Shown: positions 24,312-39,700 of the stretch, in pieces | Layout: each line of letters opens with the position of its first letter | Numbering within the stretch: the stretch's first letter is position 1 | From: Ignelater luminosus | Taxonomy: Eukaryota; Arthropoda; Insecta; Coleoptera; Elateridae | Direction of reading: 5' to 3' | DNA: 64,000 nt | Assembly: GCA_011009095.1 (NCBI GenBank) | Contig: VTPC01002247.1 | Location: 16,994 to 80,993, forward strand | Position numbers and translations under genes: made by a program | The notes under the pieces: generated by a model | Database searches by the model: none | What the model was told of the DNA's origin: nothing | Seen by the model: only the letters and a program-made list of their open reading frames with translations

Positions 24312-25845
24312 CAGACATCTCTGAATTGTAAGAAGTGTTGCCCTTTCATAAACATTCAAGGTAGGACCTGTAAAATGGGCATACTGTATAAGCAGACATT
24401 TTTCTGTTGTAGCGTATAGTGGTAATGATATTAGTTTTTCTGTTGCATTTTAAAACTTTCTTGAAATTCTAGTTCTAAAATCACTAAAAACACTCAATTT
24501 TTCACTAAGCTTATGTATAGGTAGGTAATGGGCCTCTAAGAAAGTGTTGAATGTATCACATGAGGTCAGTTACAGTATTCATATGAACTATAAGCAGTTT
24601 GAGCCAAAACAAGCAAAATCGGCAGTTATCAAATTAAGAATTCTTTCAAGCAACGGCAACATATAGGCAACAGCAGGCGCTTAGCAACATACTATGATCA
24701 TGTGGTGGGTTTAAATCTTGAGATAGCCCAGGTGTTTTAAATAATATACAGATTTACCTGCAAACAGTTACGAGAAATTTAATGGTACATTCAGGAACTA
24801 GGAATAAACTTTTTTTTCTAAAAATGCATAATTTTCAGGATATGGCAGTTTTATTGTTTTACAGTAAATTACAGTTTCTCATTTTTGAAATGTCTGTAAT
24901 ACTTATAACACACCTCGGACATCGCTGGTTACCTGGGGAGTAAATATCTAACCTAACCTGTATATTCTGTGATCAACAGTAATTTAATAACTATAGGGTT
25001 TGTCCATCTGACATTTTCAAATCAGCTGTGGTGGGATTTATACATGAAACGCGTTCAGGAAAGTTTAACACACCAGGGCATGTTTTTGGTGATACATCAT
25101 TCACTCCATGTATAACATAGGTTATTGCTATCTGTAACAGGTTTCCTATGTAGATAGGAGGTATTGATCGCTCACTGTTGATATGCTACCCATCACCCAG
25201 GTAACTTAGCTCATGTATGGATATAGTTTCAGAAGTCCCTTTTCTATTTAGATTTTGTTTTGAAGCATGTTCTCATTTTACTCTGACATTTATTTGTAAA
25301 CTTTGAGATTTCAAGGCACCCTATGCAGAAAGCTATTGGAAAAAAATATTTTCTGGTTTACTAACCAGACTAAATGAGATAATTTCCTGAATTCAAGTAT
25401 ATAGATTTTCAAACTGGCCACTTTCCTATGATTTTGGATGCGACCTCATTAATACCAATGTGAAATAGTTAACAAATTTGATTTTTAACAAAAGCTTCAA
25501 TTTTACACTTTGCTATTATTGACTAGTGCAGTAGCATAAGTGTCTCCAAATTATCGAATAAAGAACACCAAAGACACTTACTTAGTATTTACATTCTAGC
25601 AGTGTTTTATGTTTATTACAAAGTGCAATAAGTACAGAACAATAAATTTCTGAAAACTTCCAGTTTGGGCAACATTCATGGCAATATTTGCTGTTTCTTA
25701 TTTGAGAATTTAGTATTTGTTTGTATTTCTGTCAACAATCAATAAGTTTTCTGCAAACTCCTAATTGTATGCAACCATTTGGAAAGAAAAATGGGTCAAT
25801 TCTCAGAATTACTGACCGGGAAATTACAAAGATGAACTACTTATC

Positions 25846-26022
25846 TATAGTCAATATTTGAGCCAAGCTCAAACTTGAGCTATACTCAAGATGCCTCAAT
25901 ATCTTATGGTTAAGATTTAACTCAAAAATACAAACTCATGCTTGCTTAGATTTGAGGTCAGGGAACAAAACACGGTGTGCTTGCTGAAGTCGAGCATAGA
26001 CTTAACTCAAGTACCGACTATA
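25846..26022. mobile_element. 177-bp MITE-like inverted repeat
   Basis: The left end, TATAGTCAATATTTGAGCCA, pairs with the complement of the right end, TATAGTCGGTACTTGAGTTA. TTGAG/CTCAA motifs recur within. No coding potential. Confidence 0.55.
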
Positions 26023-27989
26023 AATATAGGAAATAGTAATTTTTATCAGAATTACTACGATTAGTTAACACTTTCTATCTCTGCATATCACAAGATTTAC
26101 TTTATCCTTCATTATTCAAGGGTATTTCTGTGATCATTATTGCTGTACAGCCAGAAATGTCTGTTAAAAATGTCAACATAACAAATTCTTAGATTATAAA
26201 CTTTATGTTCTTAATGCATAATGTAATCAAGACCAAACTTACATTTTACATTTAGCCATTTATAAACAGACTAAAGCTGCAGATGTTGATTCAATTATTT
26301 TCTTTTCAGCCAGATACATCAAACAGCAAAGGAATTATACACACTATTTGCTTTCAAAATGTCAGAATAGCAAAGGCAGAAGCAGATAAGACAGTTTGTG
26401 GCATAAGATATCACTGCCAATCTTCTAAGTTGATAAGCTCAACAAATAAAGTCACTTGTAACATAAAATACTAAAACTTCAAGACAATTATTTACATTAA
26501 ATAATGTTTATATTTTTATTTTAATACATCATCAGAGAAATAGGTACACCATTTTACAACACACGATACATTGCTAGTATAAACACGATATAAACAATAA
26601 TAACAATGCAAGACTGTGGTGAGGAAAACGCAGGAGCTAGGTATGTTTTGGCACAACTCTGTATCAAAGCAGTTACAACCTTTTAAAAATTAATCCTTAA
26701 CTAGAAACAATGCATCTGTGGGTGCATATTAACCTCCAACACAGACTAACAAAGGCCTTGAACTTACTCTAAACAATAATTGCAAGCTCGGTTGTCAGGC
26801 GCTATTTATTAAAGAACAATTTCTAACATTGGATGCTTCGACAACTAATACTTTTTTTTAGCCCCACTGCACTGACACTGAATAGGTAATGAGAGACTAG
26901 AACGGCAATTGTTTTAATTAGTTTGTAGATACATAAAGTGAGTTGCAAGTTTATAGTATCTACAAACTATTTTAACAAAACTGGTGTGAAAAGCACATTA
27001 TGTTAGTTATTGATAGCAAGATCTTGCTTGATGCTATAAATCTTTGATGTATGAAGCAACAAGCAAGACTCCAGTTACCACTGAAATCTTGTTACATGAA
27101 AGTGCTAACAGAAATAAAGTATAATACTATGGTGATTTAAAGAGAGATCTAAGTACTTACTAAGATTAGCTCTGATTATAATTTCTTTATTTTCCTACTT
27201 CTAAGCTTCACACTAATAAATATCTAAAACATATTAATTTATTATTTACTTTTAACAATATATACATTTCCTCGAGACATGCTGCTTTTTTTAATTCCAA
27301 AAATGGTAGCGGCAAAAACTAAGAATTTGTAATACTTTATAAGAATTTTTTAATAACCAGCAGCAGCATTCACAACTTTGGCCCTCTCTTCAACATTCAC
27401 ATTTGTACAACTTTTAATATTTACTATTTAACATATTTTAATATTTTCCTACCAATTTCCAAACATGTCACGCATGCTCATAATATAAAGATCTGTGTAT
27501 CTCTGTTAAATCAACACATAATTCATTTATTACTCACTCATATCAATTTTTACCATCGAGCAAAATACTTAACAGCACTACTACACAATCTTTTACAATA
27601 TTCGTATTTATACAATTATCTTTAAAAAATGCACTCTAATACTTTTATTTTATGAAGGATGTTCCAAATGCACTCCTAAATTCTCGTCTTAATTATTTCT
27701 TAAAGAAGACTAATAAGAAATGTAACAATAGTTAATGCAGGGTGTTCCAAAAATAAACCTCTATTTTATTGGATTGTTCGGAAGGTTCATAGCAGAACTT
27801 GTAAAAGTGTATGATACTTATGTACATAACGAAAGGTCAGATTTCCACATGGTTATTAGAAAAAGTTAGTGCAGATTTATTGCATTTTATTTATACTGAG
27901 TGATTTTTTAAATGGACAAAAACAGGGACACTATCAACTATCAACACTTGATGCTTTTCTATTACCAGAAAGACAAAAACAACATGCAA

Positions 27990-28960
27990 ACAACAAAAAA
28001 GATAAGCGATATTCGCAGAGATTCAAAAGTGGTTTGCTACATTCAAAGCTGACGATTTCAACCTTGAAGACATTCAAAGGGAAGGCCTTTTGCTACTGAT
28101 GAAGACTACATCAAAATGCTGATCAAGAATAACTTATGTAACACTAACAGTCAAGATGGTAGAAATAACAAATCACTGTGATGCTTGGGTGTCACATAAT
28201 TTAACCAAAACAAATTTGATGAAAGGGAGTTTTGCAAGGAAATCATCTACTATGAGCTTCTTCATCCAAACAACCAATTCCAATAAGTTCTGTTCCCAAT
28301 TGAACCGATTAAGGTAGCAATCAGTAAAAAACTGTGGAATTCACCATGCAAAAGTTGACAATTTCAACCTTGAAGATGCTCAATATTCAGGAAGACCTGC
28401 TATGATGATCTCATCAAAATGCTGATAGAAACTAATTCATGTTACACAACATGAGAGATAACAGAGATACCAAAAGTAGATCAAATACTGCTGTCTTTGA
28501 GCATTTGTGAAAACAATATCTGGTGACGACAATAATATCTTTGTATGTAATTCACTTATTAAATGCAACAAAAACAAATCATTTTTTAAGCAAATGATCG
28601 TGGGTATGTAAAATGAATCAAAAATTTCTCTACTATGAGCTCCAGGTGATCAATTCCAATAAGTATCGTTTCCCATCTGAAATTGATCAAAGGGAAAGGT
28701 GTAGTGTTCTACCACAACAAAGCCAGACCACATTTTCTTTACAAACTCAACAGAATTTATTGAAATTTATCTGACCTCCCATTTGTTCCAGTCCCTGCAG
28801 AGCTTCCTTAGGAAAGTAGTTTAACAGTCTGGAAGTCTGCAAAAATCATGTGAACTAGTCCTTTGAGATCAGAATAATTGTGAAGTTGCCTAGAAAACAG
28901 TAAAAGGTGTCATTGAATAAAATGGTCAGTATGCTATGAACTTTTTAAATCCAATACAAT
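27990..28960 (+). pseudogene. fossil mariner-like transposase pieces, two partial copies
   Basis: Translated fragments match mariner transposases but with many stops and frameshifts. WFATFKADDFNLEDIQREG (about 28032-28090) is an HTH-domain piece. KEIIYYELLHPNNQFQ (about 28238-28285) is a catalytic-domain piece. A second HTH copy, AKVDNFNLEDAQYSGRPA (about 28347-28402), follows. Then come a second YYELQ piece and VVFYHNKARPHF (about 28699-28735), corresponding to the family's HHDNARPH motif with the catalytic Asp position lost. The repetition suggests either two copies inserted in tandem or a duplicated remnant. Confidence 0.7.
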
Positions 28961-30769
28961 TGCAGTAAAACAGAAATGACTGCATTGCAAGAAAAGACAA
29001 TATAAACTATCTTTTAATACTGATCAATAAATACACTTCCAATTTTTTTTTATAATTTAAGAAATAACAAAGAATATTTAAATTGTTTAGTGCTGGTTAG
29101 TTTGCTAGCTGACTATTATGATGGTAAAAATATCTTTAACGTCTAAAGAGACATTATTTTTGAACACACCATTAAAATTCATGGCACAAAATTTACAATT
29201 TCCAATAAACAGAAATTCTTCATATTCTAAAACTATTTTCATACAATTTATAATACTATGAGGCTAGAACGAATCATATTATACTCTACATAAACTAACG
29301 TCATAAACTATATAACCCAATTATCTCAATAAATGGAATATAATTCATTATCTAAAACATTCTTCTTTTTAATACTAGAAACGAACTAAATTACATCAAT
29401 ATTCTATTATATAATGGCAATTAATTAGGTACTTAATTTATTACAAAGCAAATGAAACATCCCTGCGGATCGATCAAATTTTTCATGTTGTTCGAGGCCT
29501 CGACAAATACACACAATTTCATATTCACAACACATGCCATGTAAATGAAAAATGAAATAATTATAATAAAATGGAGACATTCTAAATGTCTAATCTCACT
29601 CACGACACTTAATCGAAAAATACTTAATCTTTGGTAAATGGAAACAAATAATTTATAATTTTTAACAGTTAAACTGTTAATGAACACTTAAATGAAAACA
29701 GTATAGTAATTCAAATTAAAGCTCTTGCATATATATAATGCAATCAAATTCTTATATTGCACTTGTTAAGTGTTATCACATGCAGTACGAAGTGGTGAAG
29801 TAGTACGTTACACGTCACATAACATCTTCCTTATAAACTACAATGTTTACTTTAGCTAGTTTTTTGTTAATAAAATAATAAGTGTTTTGAATAATTGCAG
29901 GCAAAGAATTTCTATTGAATTACTTAGATTAGATACCTATTAAGTATACTAATAAACATACACATAGGTGTGCGTAGCAACTAGAGAGAATAATGGAACA
30001 TAAAATCCTTAAAAGTAATTTTCTTCCACGACTAAGATCGAACTGCATACAACTCTTACTTAGTAAGAGAGCATAGGCCTTTGTAAAATGACTAGAATAC
30101 TTGAGATTACTGTATGCCTATAACACACACAATAAAACTAGCAAAAATTTCAGTTTTTTTTTCTTTTAGCACCGTTGTAGAATAAATTTAGAAATTCCTT
30201 TCAATATACTCTATATTTTTTTCCAATCAAAATCCAAGTCAAATTAGATTTTGTCAAAATGGGGATCTATTATTGAAATACATAGCTAATCTTGTTTTTT
30301 TTATAGGAATTATGAAAGGAATTTTAAAAATCAAGGAAGTTAAAAACTTATACTTTGCTAATTATTTGTAAAATTGCACTCATACTTGAGAAAAAATAGA
30401 CTCTCAAAATACACTAATATTCAGAAAAATCATTCAGAATTTGCAATCTACTCTTAAAATGGAAGGACCATTTTTATCTACATATCATTTTAATAAATGG
30501 GGCCAGTCAATGCAAATAAGCAACAATACAAATGTTAAAATCAATCTCAAGAATAGACCCCGAGTCTTGAGAAACACACAATATATAATGAAGTCAAGAA
30601 ATATACATTCACGCACTCTAATCTTTGCCAAAAATGTGATCATCTCTTCCTATTGTATAACTATTTAGAAATGTAAATGATGAATTACCAACATGGACTT
30701 GTTTTCTTTTCAGTTAACTAGCAAGAAAAATTAATTTAACCTGTTCATTAAAAAGCAAGGAATTCAAAC

Positions 30770-33700
30770 CTAATCCACACCAAAGCGAGCAGGATTGAAG
30801 TCACGGTTAATAAAAGAGAAGCCCTTGAATTCTTCTTGATTTATAGAACGCACCACTTCTGAATTAACAGGAGTCAGGACCGGATCTTCTTTAGTGAATT
30901 CTGCATCGAAGTTTAGGGCATCTTTCTTGTTTTTCTGAAATTGTAACATTCAAGTTTACTTTATCGTTTAGTATAATATAAACATTCACACTATAGTGAA
31001 ATCATTAAATTCCAGATTAGTAGTTTCTTTCTTATAAAAATGCTTTTGCAAATTTTCACATACAACATTCAAATGTTATTTTCTATAACTGAAAAACAAA
31101 CTGTTACTGAGACCCAGTTTTTCGATTGTGGATTAAATTTAACTAGAGAACTATTCCTTGTATTTTTTGCAATAAGTTAATACATGAACAGAATTAATTT
31201 TAACTTACGATTTTGGGTTTAAATGGTGGACGTACACGTCGCTGCTCTAAGGCAACCCAGTCTATATCTCTAAAGAAAGAATGTGAACGTATGGCTGCTT
31301 CTAGGCCATGAGCGGGCACACAACCCAGTCTCTTACTGGGATTCTTTGTCATAAAACCTTTAAGAATACTAACAGCATCTTTACTAAGCCACACAGGATA
31401 CAAAACATCATCATGCAAGATGGACTCAAATAAGTCATCCTCGTTGTCAGCTTCGAAAGGTGGTTGGCCCGCCATCATTTCATACATTAGTACACCTAGA
31501 GCCCACCAGTCTACACTTGCTCCATACTCAAGTTCTTGAAGAATTTCAGGTGCAATATAATCAGGAGTTCCACAAAATGTAGTTGTTGTAATACCATCCA
31601 AAATACCTTCTTTACACATACCAAAATCGGCTAATTTACAATGACCTTCTGCATCCAATAGAATATTATCTAACTTTAAATCACGATAAACAACACCATG
31701 TCTATGTAAAAATTGCAGAGCTAATGTTACTTCTGCTGCATAAAAACGTGCTCGTGGCTCATCGAATTTACGTGCTCGTTGAATTTGGAACATTAAATCT
31801 CCACCATTTACATATTCCATTACAAAGAATAATCGTTCTTTAGTTTGAAAACAAGAATGAAGTGCAGTTAGAAAAGGATGTTTTGCAGCTAGAGCTAGAA
31901 TTCTTTTTTCTGTCATTGTACAATCGACATCATCATCTTGAATAATGACATCTTTTTTTAATACTTTAATTGCATAAACTTCTTCAGTATCCTTCTTCTC
32001 TGCCAACATTACTTTTCCAAAGCTACCTTTACCCAATACTTTTATAAAGTGGAAATCATCAAGTCCAATTTTTTGACTGCCAATACCAGAACGTTCAGAG
32101 TCTGCACCTAATAAAAGAAGAATTAAAACAGTATATAATTCTGTCGTTTTTCCCTGTTATAAATTTATATTACCAGATTCACTAGACATGTCATTCTGCA
32201 TTTTCTCTTCCATAAGTTTAGTTAGTTTCTCTTCAGTAACATCTGAATCATCACCTGATGTAGCAGATTCACTTCCACCGTCAGGAGGACCATTATTACC
32301 ACCAGGTCCAGAAACATATACGCTCCGATGTGAAGTTTGTTTATCTGGCGAAACACCTACAAGAAAAATCAACAGTATAACTCTATATATATTATATTTT
32401 ATAATTTACAACATACCAATTGCTGTTAAGATTTCAGCCATTTGTTTAGTATTGATACCGCAATTATTAGCCACATTCTTTTGACAACGCTTGTGTACAT
32501 TTAAAGAACATACTTCACATTGTAGACCTTGTTTAATCAGTCCATATAGGAGGGAACCACAGTGATCGCAGAAAGTGAACCGCTTATAATTGTGCACCAC
32601 AAAACGATGGGGAATATTCACATTGAAACGAGTACTTTGTGAACTAGACTGTAAATTATTTAAAATATAAAAATAATAAAGTAATGTAATTATAATTCAA
32701 GTAAAGATATGCTAGTTTCCTAAATGTTTAAGTATGAGTAGGATGAGCATGTCAAATAAGCAAATGTATTGGTGTACAAAAGATGTTCAGAGTGCTGTAA
32801 TGCTTAGATGTCAGGTTTATTGGCTGTATAAAGCATAGATTCTAGCGTGTTTTGATTTGTATGTTTTAAACTAAGATTTTAACTGTGTCTTTTGACTTAT
32901 TGCATAACCTATTCAAGTTGAATTAGTGTTATGAAATTTGTGCACTCTCCTTTTTTATCTTGATATATACTTATGCTTTCAGCTGAGTGAAATCATACAT
33001 AACACTGATTAATCAGCAACATATAACCTACAATTCCATAATTTTACAAATTACAAATGAATTCTATTTAAATGTTTGATTTTAATAAAAAGGTACTTTA
33101 GTTAAACTATTACTGTGTGATGTAAAACTTGAGATCATCTTTTGTTCTTGTCACACAACTAACAGTCCAGATACGCTCCTCTGTCAATAATAAATTTGGA
33201 GCGAATAAATGAACGTGAAAATTGAAAAATTAAAAAAATCCATTTTTGGAAATTTGAGAAGTTACAATGTTGCCATTATGCAAATCATTTGTATATTTTT
33301 ATCACTCAATTTAGAAAGATGTGTTTAAAGAAAATATTGTTGAGATTATCAATATACCCTGCTAGATATTTCAGACACAACTCAATTAATGCCATTTTTA
33401 TTGTTTAAATCATTAATTAAGAGCTCAAGTTTAAAATCAAGTCAAATTAGTAAGAAATATACTTGAATAGAAAATCTGGATTACAAAGCAGAAATTGTGG
33501 TATTCGAACATAACCTATGATAATGAGAAATTATATTTGTTATTGCTACAGATTTACAAACCTGTTGAGTACTAATGAAAATGATGAATTAAGTGATCAA
33601 GTAACTTTCTTAAAAACCAGCATATTGAGTAAAATGTGCTCAAACATTATAGGAATGGGCAGAATAGAAATAGCATTTATTTTTGGAGTTCGAATAACTA

Positions 33701-36700
33701 GATCAGATAAACATTGCCTGACTGACTAACCTGCTAAATATCAACCATGTTTCATTTAATTTGATACTAGTCTGATAACAAATAAAATGTGTAATTGCAG
33801 CCTGATAGTCATGGTAAACATATAAAATAAAATAATTATATATTGCTGAAGTATATTAAGTAATTAATTTGATATTGTTAGTTCCAAATTAAAATTTTGT
33901 AAATATGACAAAAAAGTTTAGTGCACAAACTCTCTATTATTACATTTCCACTAGAACTACAATACTATTAAACAAATTATAAAAAACATATTTTTAAGAA
34001 TAACATAAAAACCATAAATTAAAAAAATAATAAATTTCGAACTTGTTTTTGTTGGAATTAGTTTTATAATCACTATGTAATCTTTTAGTTTAAATTAGAA
34101 ATTAAACCACTCACTTTTTCCTTCATTCCAGGGCACTTGGTAACCACCAATAGATGACATCGTTTATGAACCACACATGTACAAACTGTTGGCAATATGA
34201 TTCATTATAGTTACATATAGAACAGAAAGAAATAAAATAATAATAATGTAACACAAGTCAAATCAATAATTTTTTACTATACACAGGAAAGAAATTTATG
34301 TAGGTTATTTGAAAACAAATTAATCAAAGACGTTATCAATAAAATATTAATTTTACATTAAAAAAATTAGTTAAAAAAGATTTTTATATCAAAACGTCTA
34401 ATTCATTTCATTACACAATTTAAGTGAAGGAAATGAATTCAAAATAATTTAATAAAAAAATGTTAAATATAGTACATATGCTACATTAAAATATAAATCT
34501 TCCTGTAAGTTCGCTTTTGTTTTTCTTCAATTATTACATGTTACTGTCAGTATTAACATCAACTGTGGTAAAAGTTAAAAATGTCATTAACAAAGTGACC
34601 AACCATTCTGACTTTGCTATCCCAATTAAAAAATGTCGAATCCTGCATCTCAAGATTATCAATCAATAAAACAATTGATTGCCTATATAGAATAGATAAT
34701 TTAAAAACTTTAATAGGAATAGGTTATAAAATCATTTTCAAATATTTCTAGAAATTTCTTGTCAAGATACTTAACAAACATTTACTTATAAAGTCTCCAT
34801 GTTATTTGAAGTTGTAACATGAACCTTCGTGCAACAAACAACACCCTGTAAAGTATTTCATTATACTACATACAGATAATGAGGCTGTACAATTTTCCTT
34901 AAAAATGCCATAAACCTTAAAGATCACAGTCATAAAGTACTATATGATATAAAGAATGACAATTTTGAGATTTTATATACTACTTGGTTAGAATTTCATT
35001 ACTAGATTACATGATAACTGTTTTGTTTTTAAAGACGCAACAAAAATATAAAGAAAAAAGTTATTTCACGTTAACTTTTCATGAGAGTCAAAAATGCCTT
35101 ATTATTTCCACATAGCAATACAGTGTGTCCCAATTTCGATGCTCACTAATGGGATCTCGGAAATTGTAAGAGATACAAAGTCGGTTAAATTAGAAAAGTT
35201 TTGGCTATTTTGGAGATCAGTTTGCTTATGCTTTTGTTTTTTCAAAAAAGTTCACGGCTTACTAGATATTTGCTAAAAACGAAATTATCTTATTTTTTTT
35301 AAATAAAAAGCATTTCCCACTTTGTGTCCCATGGCTTTAAACATATGAAAATCATTTATTTATGTCAGATAAATTACATTTGTTATGTAACAACTGCAAA
35401 AAAAAAACAAAGCAAAAGACGCTTTTAAGATAATTTACTGAGCATTCGCAGATAGCATCAACTAAGCATCTAATGCCCCATAAAAGCATATTTATTTTGT
35501 TTTAGCAATTTTTGCATAACAAATGAATTTCTTTGATAAAACTTCACGACTTTGTGTGTTAGATGTCATGGCACACTATGATGAAAAATGAATTTTACTT
35601 CATAACTCGGTAAAACAAAAGAATAGCTGTGTCAAACCATGTATCACTGAAAAGAATTTAAGGCGTGCAGTTCAGTAATATGGAAATCAAGTAGGTGTAC
35701 CATTAGAAAAAATTTGGTTTTACGTTTCATCTCCGAAATAAAACAAACGACAATTGCCAAAATAATTTTTTTGTGTTTCAGAGTAAATTCTCTAACACTC
35801 CCTTTGCTGTTCTTTTCTATCGTTGCTCGTTCCTGAGATATTTCACTTAAAAAAAAATAAAATAATTTCGTTTTTAGCAAATACATAATAACTTTTTTGA
35901 AAAAACAAAAGCATAAGTAAACTGATATCCAAATCTTTTCTAATTTAACCGACTTCGTATCTCTTACAATTTCCGAAATCCCAATAGTGAGCATCGAAAT
36001 TGGGACACACTGTATAGTTAATTTTTGTTTCTTACAAGTATTTAAACATGTAACATGAAGTAATTGCTATTATTCTCTCAACATTTTTCGGTTTTCATAT
36101 TCAACAACTTTTCTGTAATACTGATGATGTTATTAACCAGTAAACTAAAGTTTCTGCAAATCAATCTATCAGACTACTATACCTGCTGTCTTTCTAAATT
36201 TTTTAACTTAAAGCAATAAAATACAGTAGAAATGAAACTAAACTTTATTCACTTTAGCAAGCAACTGTTAAATTGACATTTGTTTGGTACTACATGCATC
36301 AATCCTTATTAGGAAATTTCATTTTTTATTGTTGAAATCATTGAACGCCATGTTATTTAAAATTATAGTTTTATAAACTTCTAATGCCCGGTTTCTGAAA
36401 GCAATTTATCTAACTGATAAAGTTATGCATTCTATAAATCGCCAAAAGTCATTTCTCAAATGCTATTTTGTATTTATGGAACTGATATTGGCTTCACAAG
36501 TTATCGGAGCAAGTTGGTGCGATAAGTTATGTAGTGCCGGCGCATTCTACATCACTTGAGGTTTCTCGCAGCTTTTTTTCAATTACCGATCGCTAACAGC
36601 AGGTTACGTTTAAGATGAAAGTGCCAGTATAGAACGACAGCAGTGTTGAAAAACAGTTTCAAATTTTCACTTTTTTAAAGTATTTTTTGTTTTTCTAGTG

Positions 36701-39700
36701 TTGCAAGTGCAGTAGCCACCTATTGGTTTTTCTCGTAACTACTTAAGAAATCGATAGTTATAAAGTAGAGTACAATATTTTGAGCAACACTTAAGAAGTT
36801 TATCAGTTCCATAAAGTTATGCATCCAATAACTATATGATACACAACACCAGCTTTCAGAAACCAGGCATTATTTCACTATTTTCTCAATATTGTCTTTA
36901 TTTAAAATTTTTATTTTGTTAAAAGGTCATATTTATTTCCTCTTAAAATCATAAATCATAGACGCTTTTGGAAATTAGTTATCAAATGCTACTTAACCTA
37001 AAACCCCATAGTAACTTTTTGTAACTAAATTCCAGGGACAGTCTGAAGAAAAGTCACATTAAATGGGTACAATCAAAAAATATTCAGAAATCTTGACACT
37101 GACAGTTGAATAGGGTACAGTTGATACTAAATCTTAAAATGTAGAATTTTTTGTTCTTTAGTTGTCAGTTTGCCGAAACTGAAAATGTGGGTTACTTTAG
37201 CTGCATTCACTGATTTGGATCAATTCAAATCACTTAAAAACGTTCATTTGACACAAGATCAGATTGCCCTCACCATGGCATTTACTGATTTAAATTACAT
37301 TAAAGTGATCTTGCTATTTAAACAGTAATTGAATTAAGTTTGTTCTTGAATGTCAAAAACTTTAAAAAGAAATAAATTATCAAACATAATTTTGTTACCA
37401 TTATTTGCTATTTTTGATAACTGAAAATTCATCCTATAAACCTATAATTCCTTCTGTGAAAATTTTCAAGGAGTGGGTGACATCTATTGGAAATTAAAAA
37501 ATTGCACAATAGTGAAGAACATTGTTGCAACAACAGAAAATCATGTTGTCAGAAATAGTAAAAAGAAATTATAAGTTATCAGATCTGGAGATTTATTGTT
37601 AACTTTGACAATGCTGCTTGAACTATGGTTCACTATTAAATCACAAAACTTAACATCATCTGTTGGTTGATGAAAATCGCAAATTTGGTGTAGTAAATAT
37701 AAAAAAATTAATGATGAAATTTATTATTTTGAATAAATAACATAGGTATATTAGTTCTGATTCTTCTAGATTCAAGTGACACTAAGTTACAAAGCAAATT
37801 AATATCATTGTAATTGTTTGAGGTTATGTTTATGTAAATACTTTAAATAGTTTTTATGTCATTATTTGCCAAGAAAACATTGAAATTCAAAATTGTGTTC
37901 TTATTCAAGTTATTTTATCGAAATAACAATTGGATAAGTTTAGGACAAAATGAAGTAAAAATAACAAATTTTGTTTGGTTTTGACAAAAATTGAACACAT
38001 ATGTCAAACATTCACTGTTTTCTTTTACATTGTTAAAATTCAAATTGCCCTCGATAACCTTTATAAAAGTTCTAAGTTAACAAGCTATACTTGTACTTTA
38101 AAAACTGTCCATAATTACATAATAGTTGAAAGAGTTAGTGTTGATTAAAACTACAGAGATGTCAATTGAATAGTGCTGCTGCTTGCAGATTATAACAATC
38201 ATCTTTTATTTTGATAATATTCATGACTTATCGTTATTTTCTTCCTTCTCCAATTCCTAACCTAATAAACAGTTTGAACTATTAAATACAGTTCGCAGAG
38301 ATTGTTCAGTAGTTATAGAAACTAGGTTTGGATGACATTAGTTCATCAAGAAAATGTAATTTAAAACTACTAGGGTTGTAGTTCATCACCAAAATATGCT
38401 TGGTTTGTCTTGCCCAGTGCTAACGAGCAACAAACTATGACAAGTATTAATAGTTGCCAAAAACTAGTAAATAAAAATTTTGTTAGCAAGCAACTTCCGT
38501 AGTGTGTATAAATTTAGAAAATGTTCTGCCTCATTATCTCAAAAACAAAGGCCAATCAGAAAAAAGTTACTTCATTTTTTTTGCTTAAAATTTAAATAAT
38601 ACCAGACAAGATTTTAATTTTTCGTCTTCTGGGAGATCACCTAGTATATCATCAGTTAACCATTTAGCTTCCAGAATATTCAGAAATATACAAAGTATCT
38701 CATTTAAAAATAATTGTTGCACAAAGACAATAGATGCTGAGATTCTTCTTCTCTCATAAAAGTACAAACAACTTTTTTCTTTTTGCTGCTACATATATCC
38801 TTAAAAAAATTGTGAGTTATAAGCTGGTTAACAACACTCCAAATCACCTTGTATTCTTGTTCTTTACATTTGCCTTTATCTAACTGCACTTTGGCCCTTG
38901 GTTTTTGTTAATTATTACTTTCATTATTTATTGTCAACTATTTCTACCCATAGTAGGTAGATCAAGAATGTGGTCACCCTGTTTGTCAATGATTAGATAC
39001 AGATATTTAACTTTTCCCACAGTAGATTATCCTAAAATTATTATGTACAAGTCTTTTAATAAACAATTGATAAAACCCATTCAGACTTCAAATGTTTCAT
39101 GTTTTATTTTTGATTTGAAGTTTATTATTCTACTATGCATTTCACTTTGAGAATATAGTACACATTCTGTTGGGGTTGCCAACCTTGACTTAAATAATGC
39201 AATTTCCAAGTAAAATTCAGATGTTTCCTAGACCACAATTAACTGTTTTTTTTTGTTTGTTTTTTCATTTCAATGCTACTAAGGGCAATCTAGCATTATG
39301 TAGGAATCAAAGCAAAATCTAAATTGCATAAAAAATAAGAATTGAAGTAACTTTTTAATAAAAAAATTTTTTTGTCCTAATCTTCAAATGTATTTATTTT
39401 ATAAAATGTAAGCATTTCAATTTTGTCATGTAGTACTGTACAACAATAAGTGCTACTACCCGAATTACTGGATCATTTAATAAAACAATTAGCATATAGC
39501 AACATAATAAGACACAATCGCTTTAGTCATTTTATTTAAACATTTTTGCCTAATTCTGTTATTTTTACATATAAAGAAATCATTTTAATTTATTAATTAA
39601 TTAATCAAATGATTTCATAAGACTTACTTTAGTATCACCGCATCCAGTACTATAAACTCAGTGTGAAACCAACAGTAGATTAAACCTTTATTGCATTTAA

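Larger units (their letters stand above)
23807..30769. other. intergenic region downstream of the PKC gene
   Basis: About 7 kb of AT-rich DNA without a recognised host gene. It holds two MITE-like hairpins (24103-24311, 25846-26022), an isolated transposon-end motif (27738) and fossil mariner pieces (27990-28960). The final kilobases may be 3' UTR of the PKC gene. The remaining open frames are short and carry no signature. Confidence 0.5.

Noticed and set aside
35644..35994. 116-codon minus-strand frame
   Set aside because: It runs along the arm of the inverted-repeat element, and a similar frame appears in the other arm (35094-35276). It is a by-product of the repeat.
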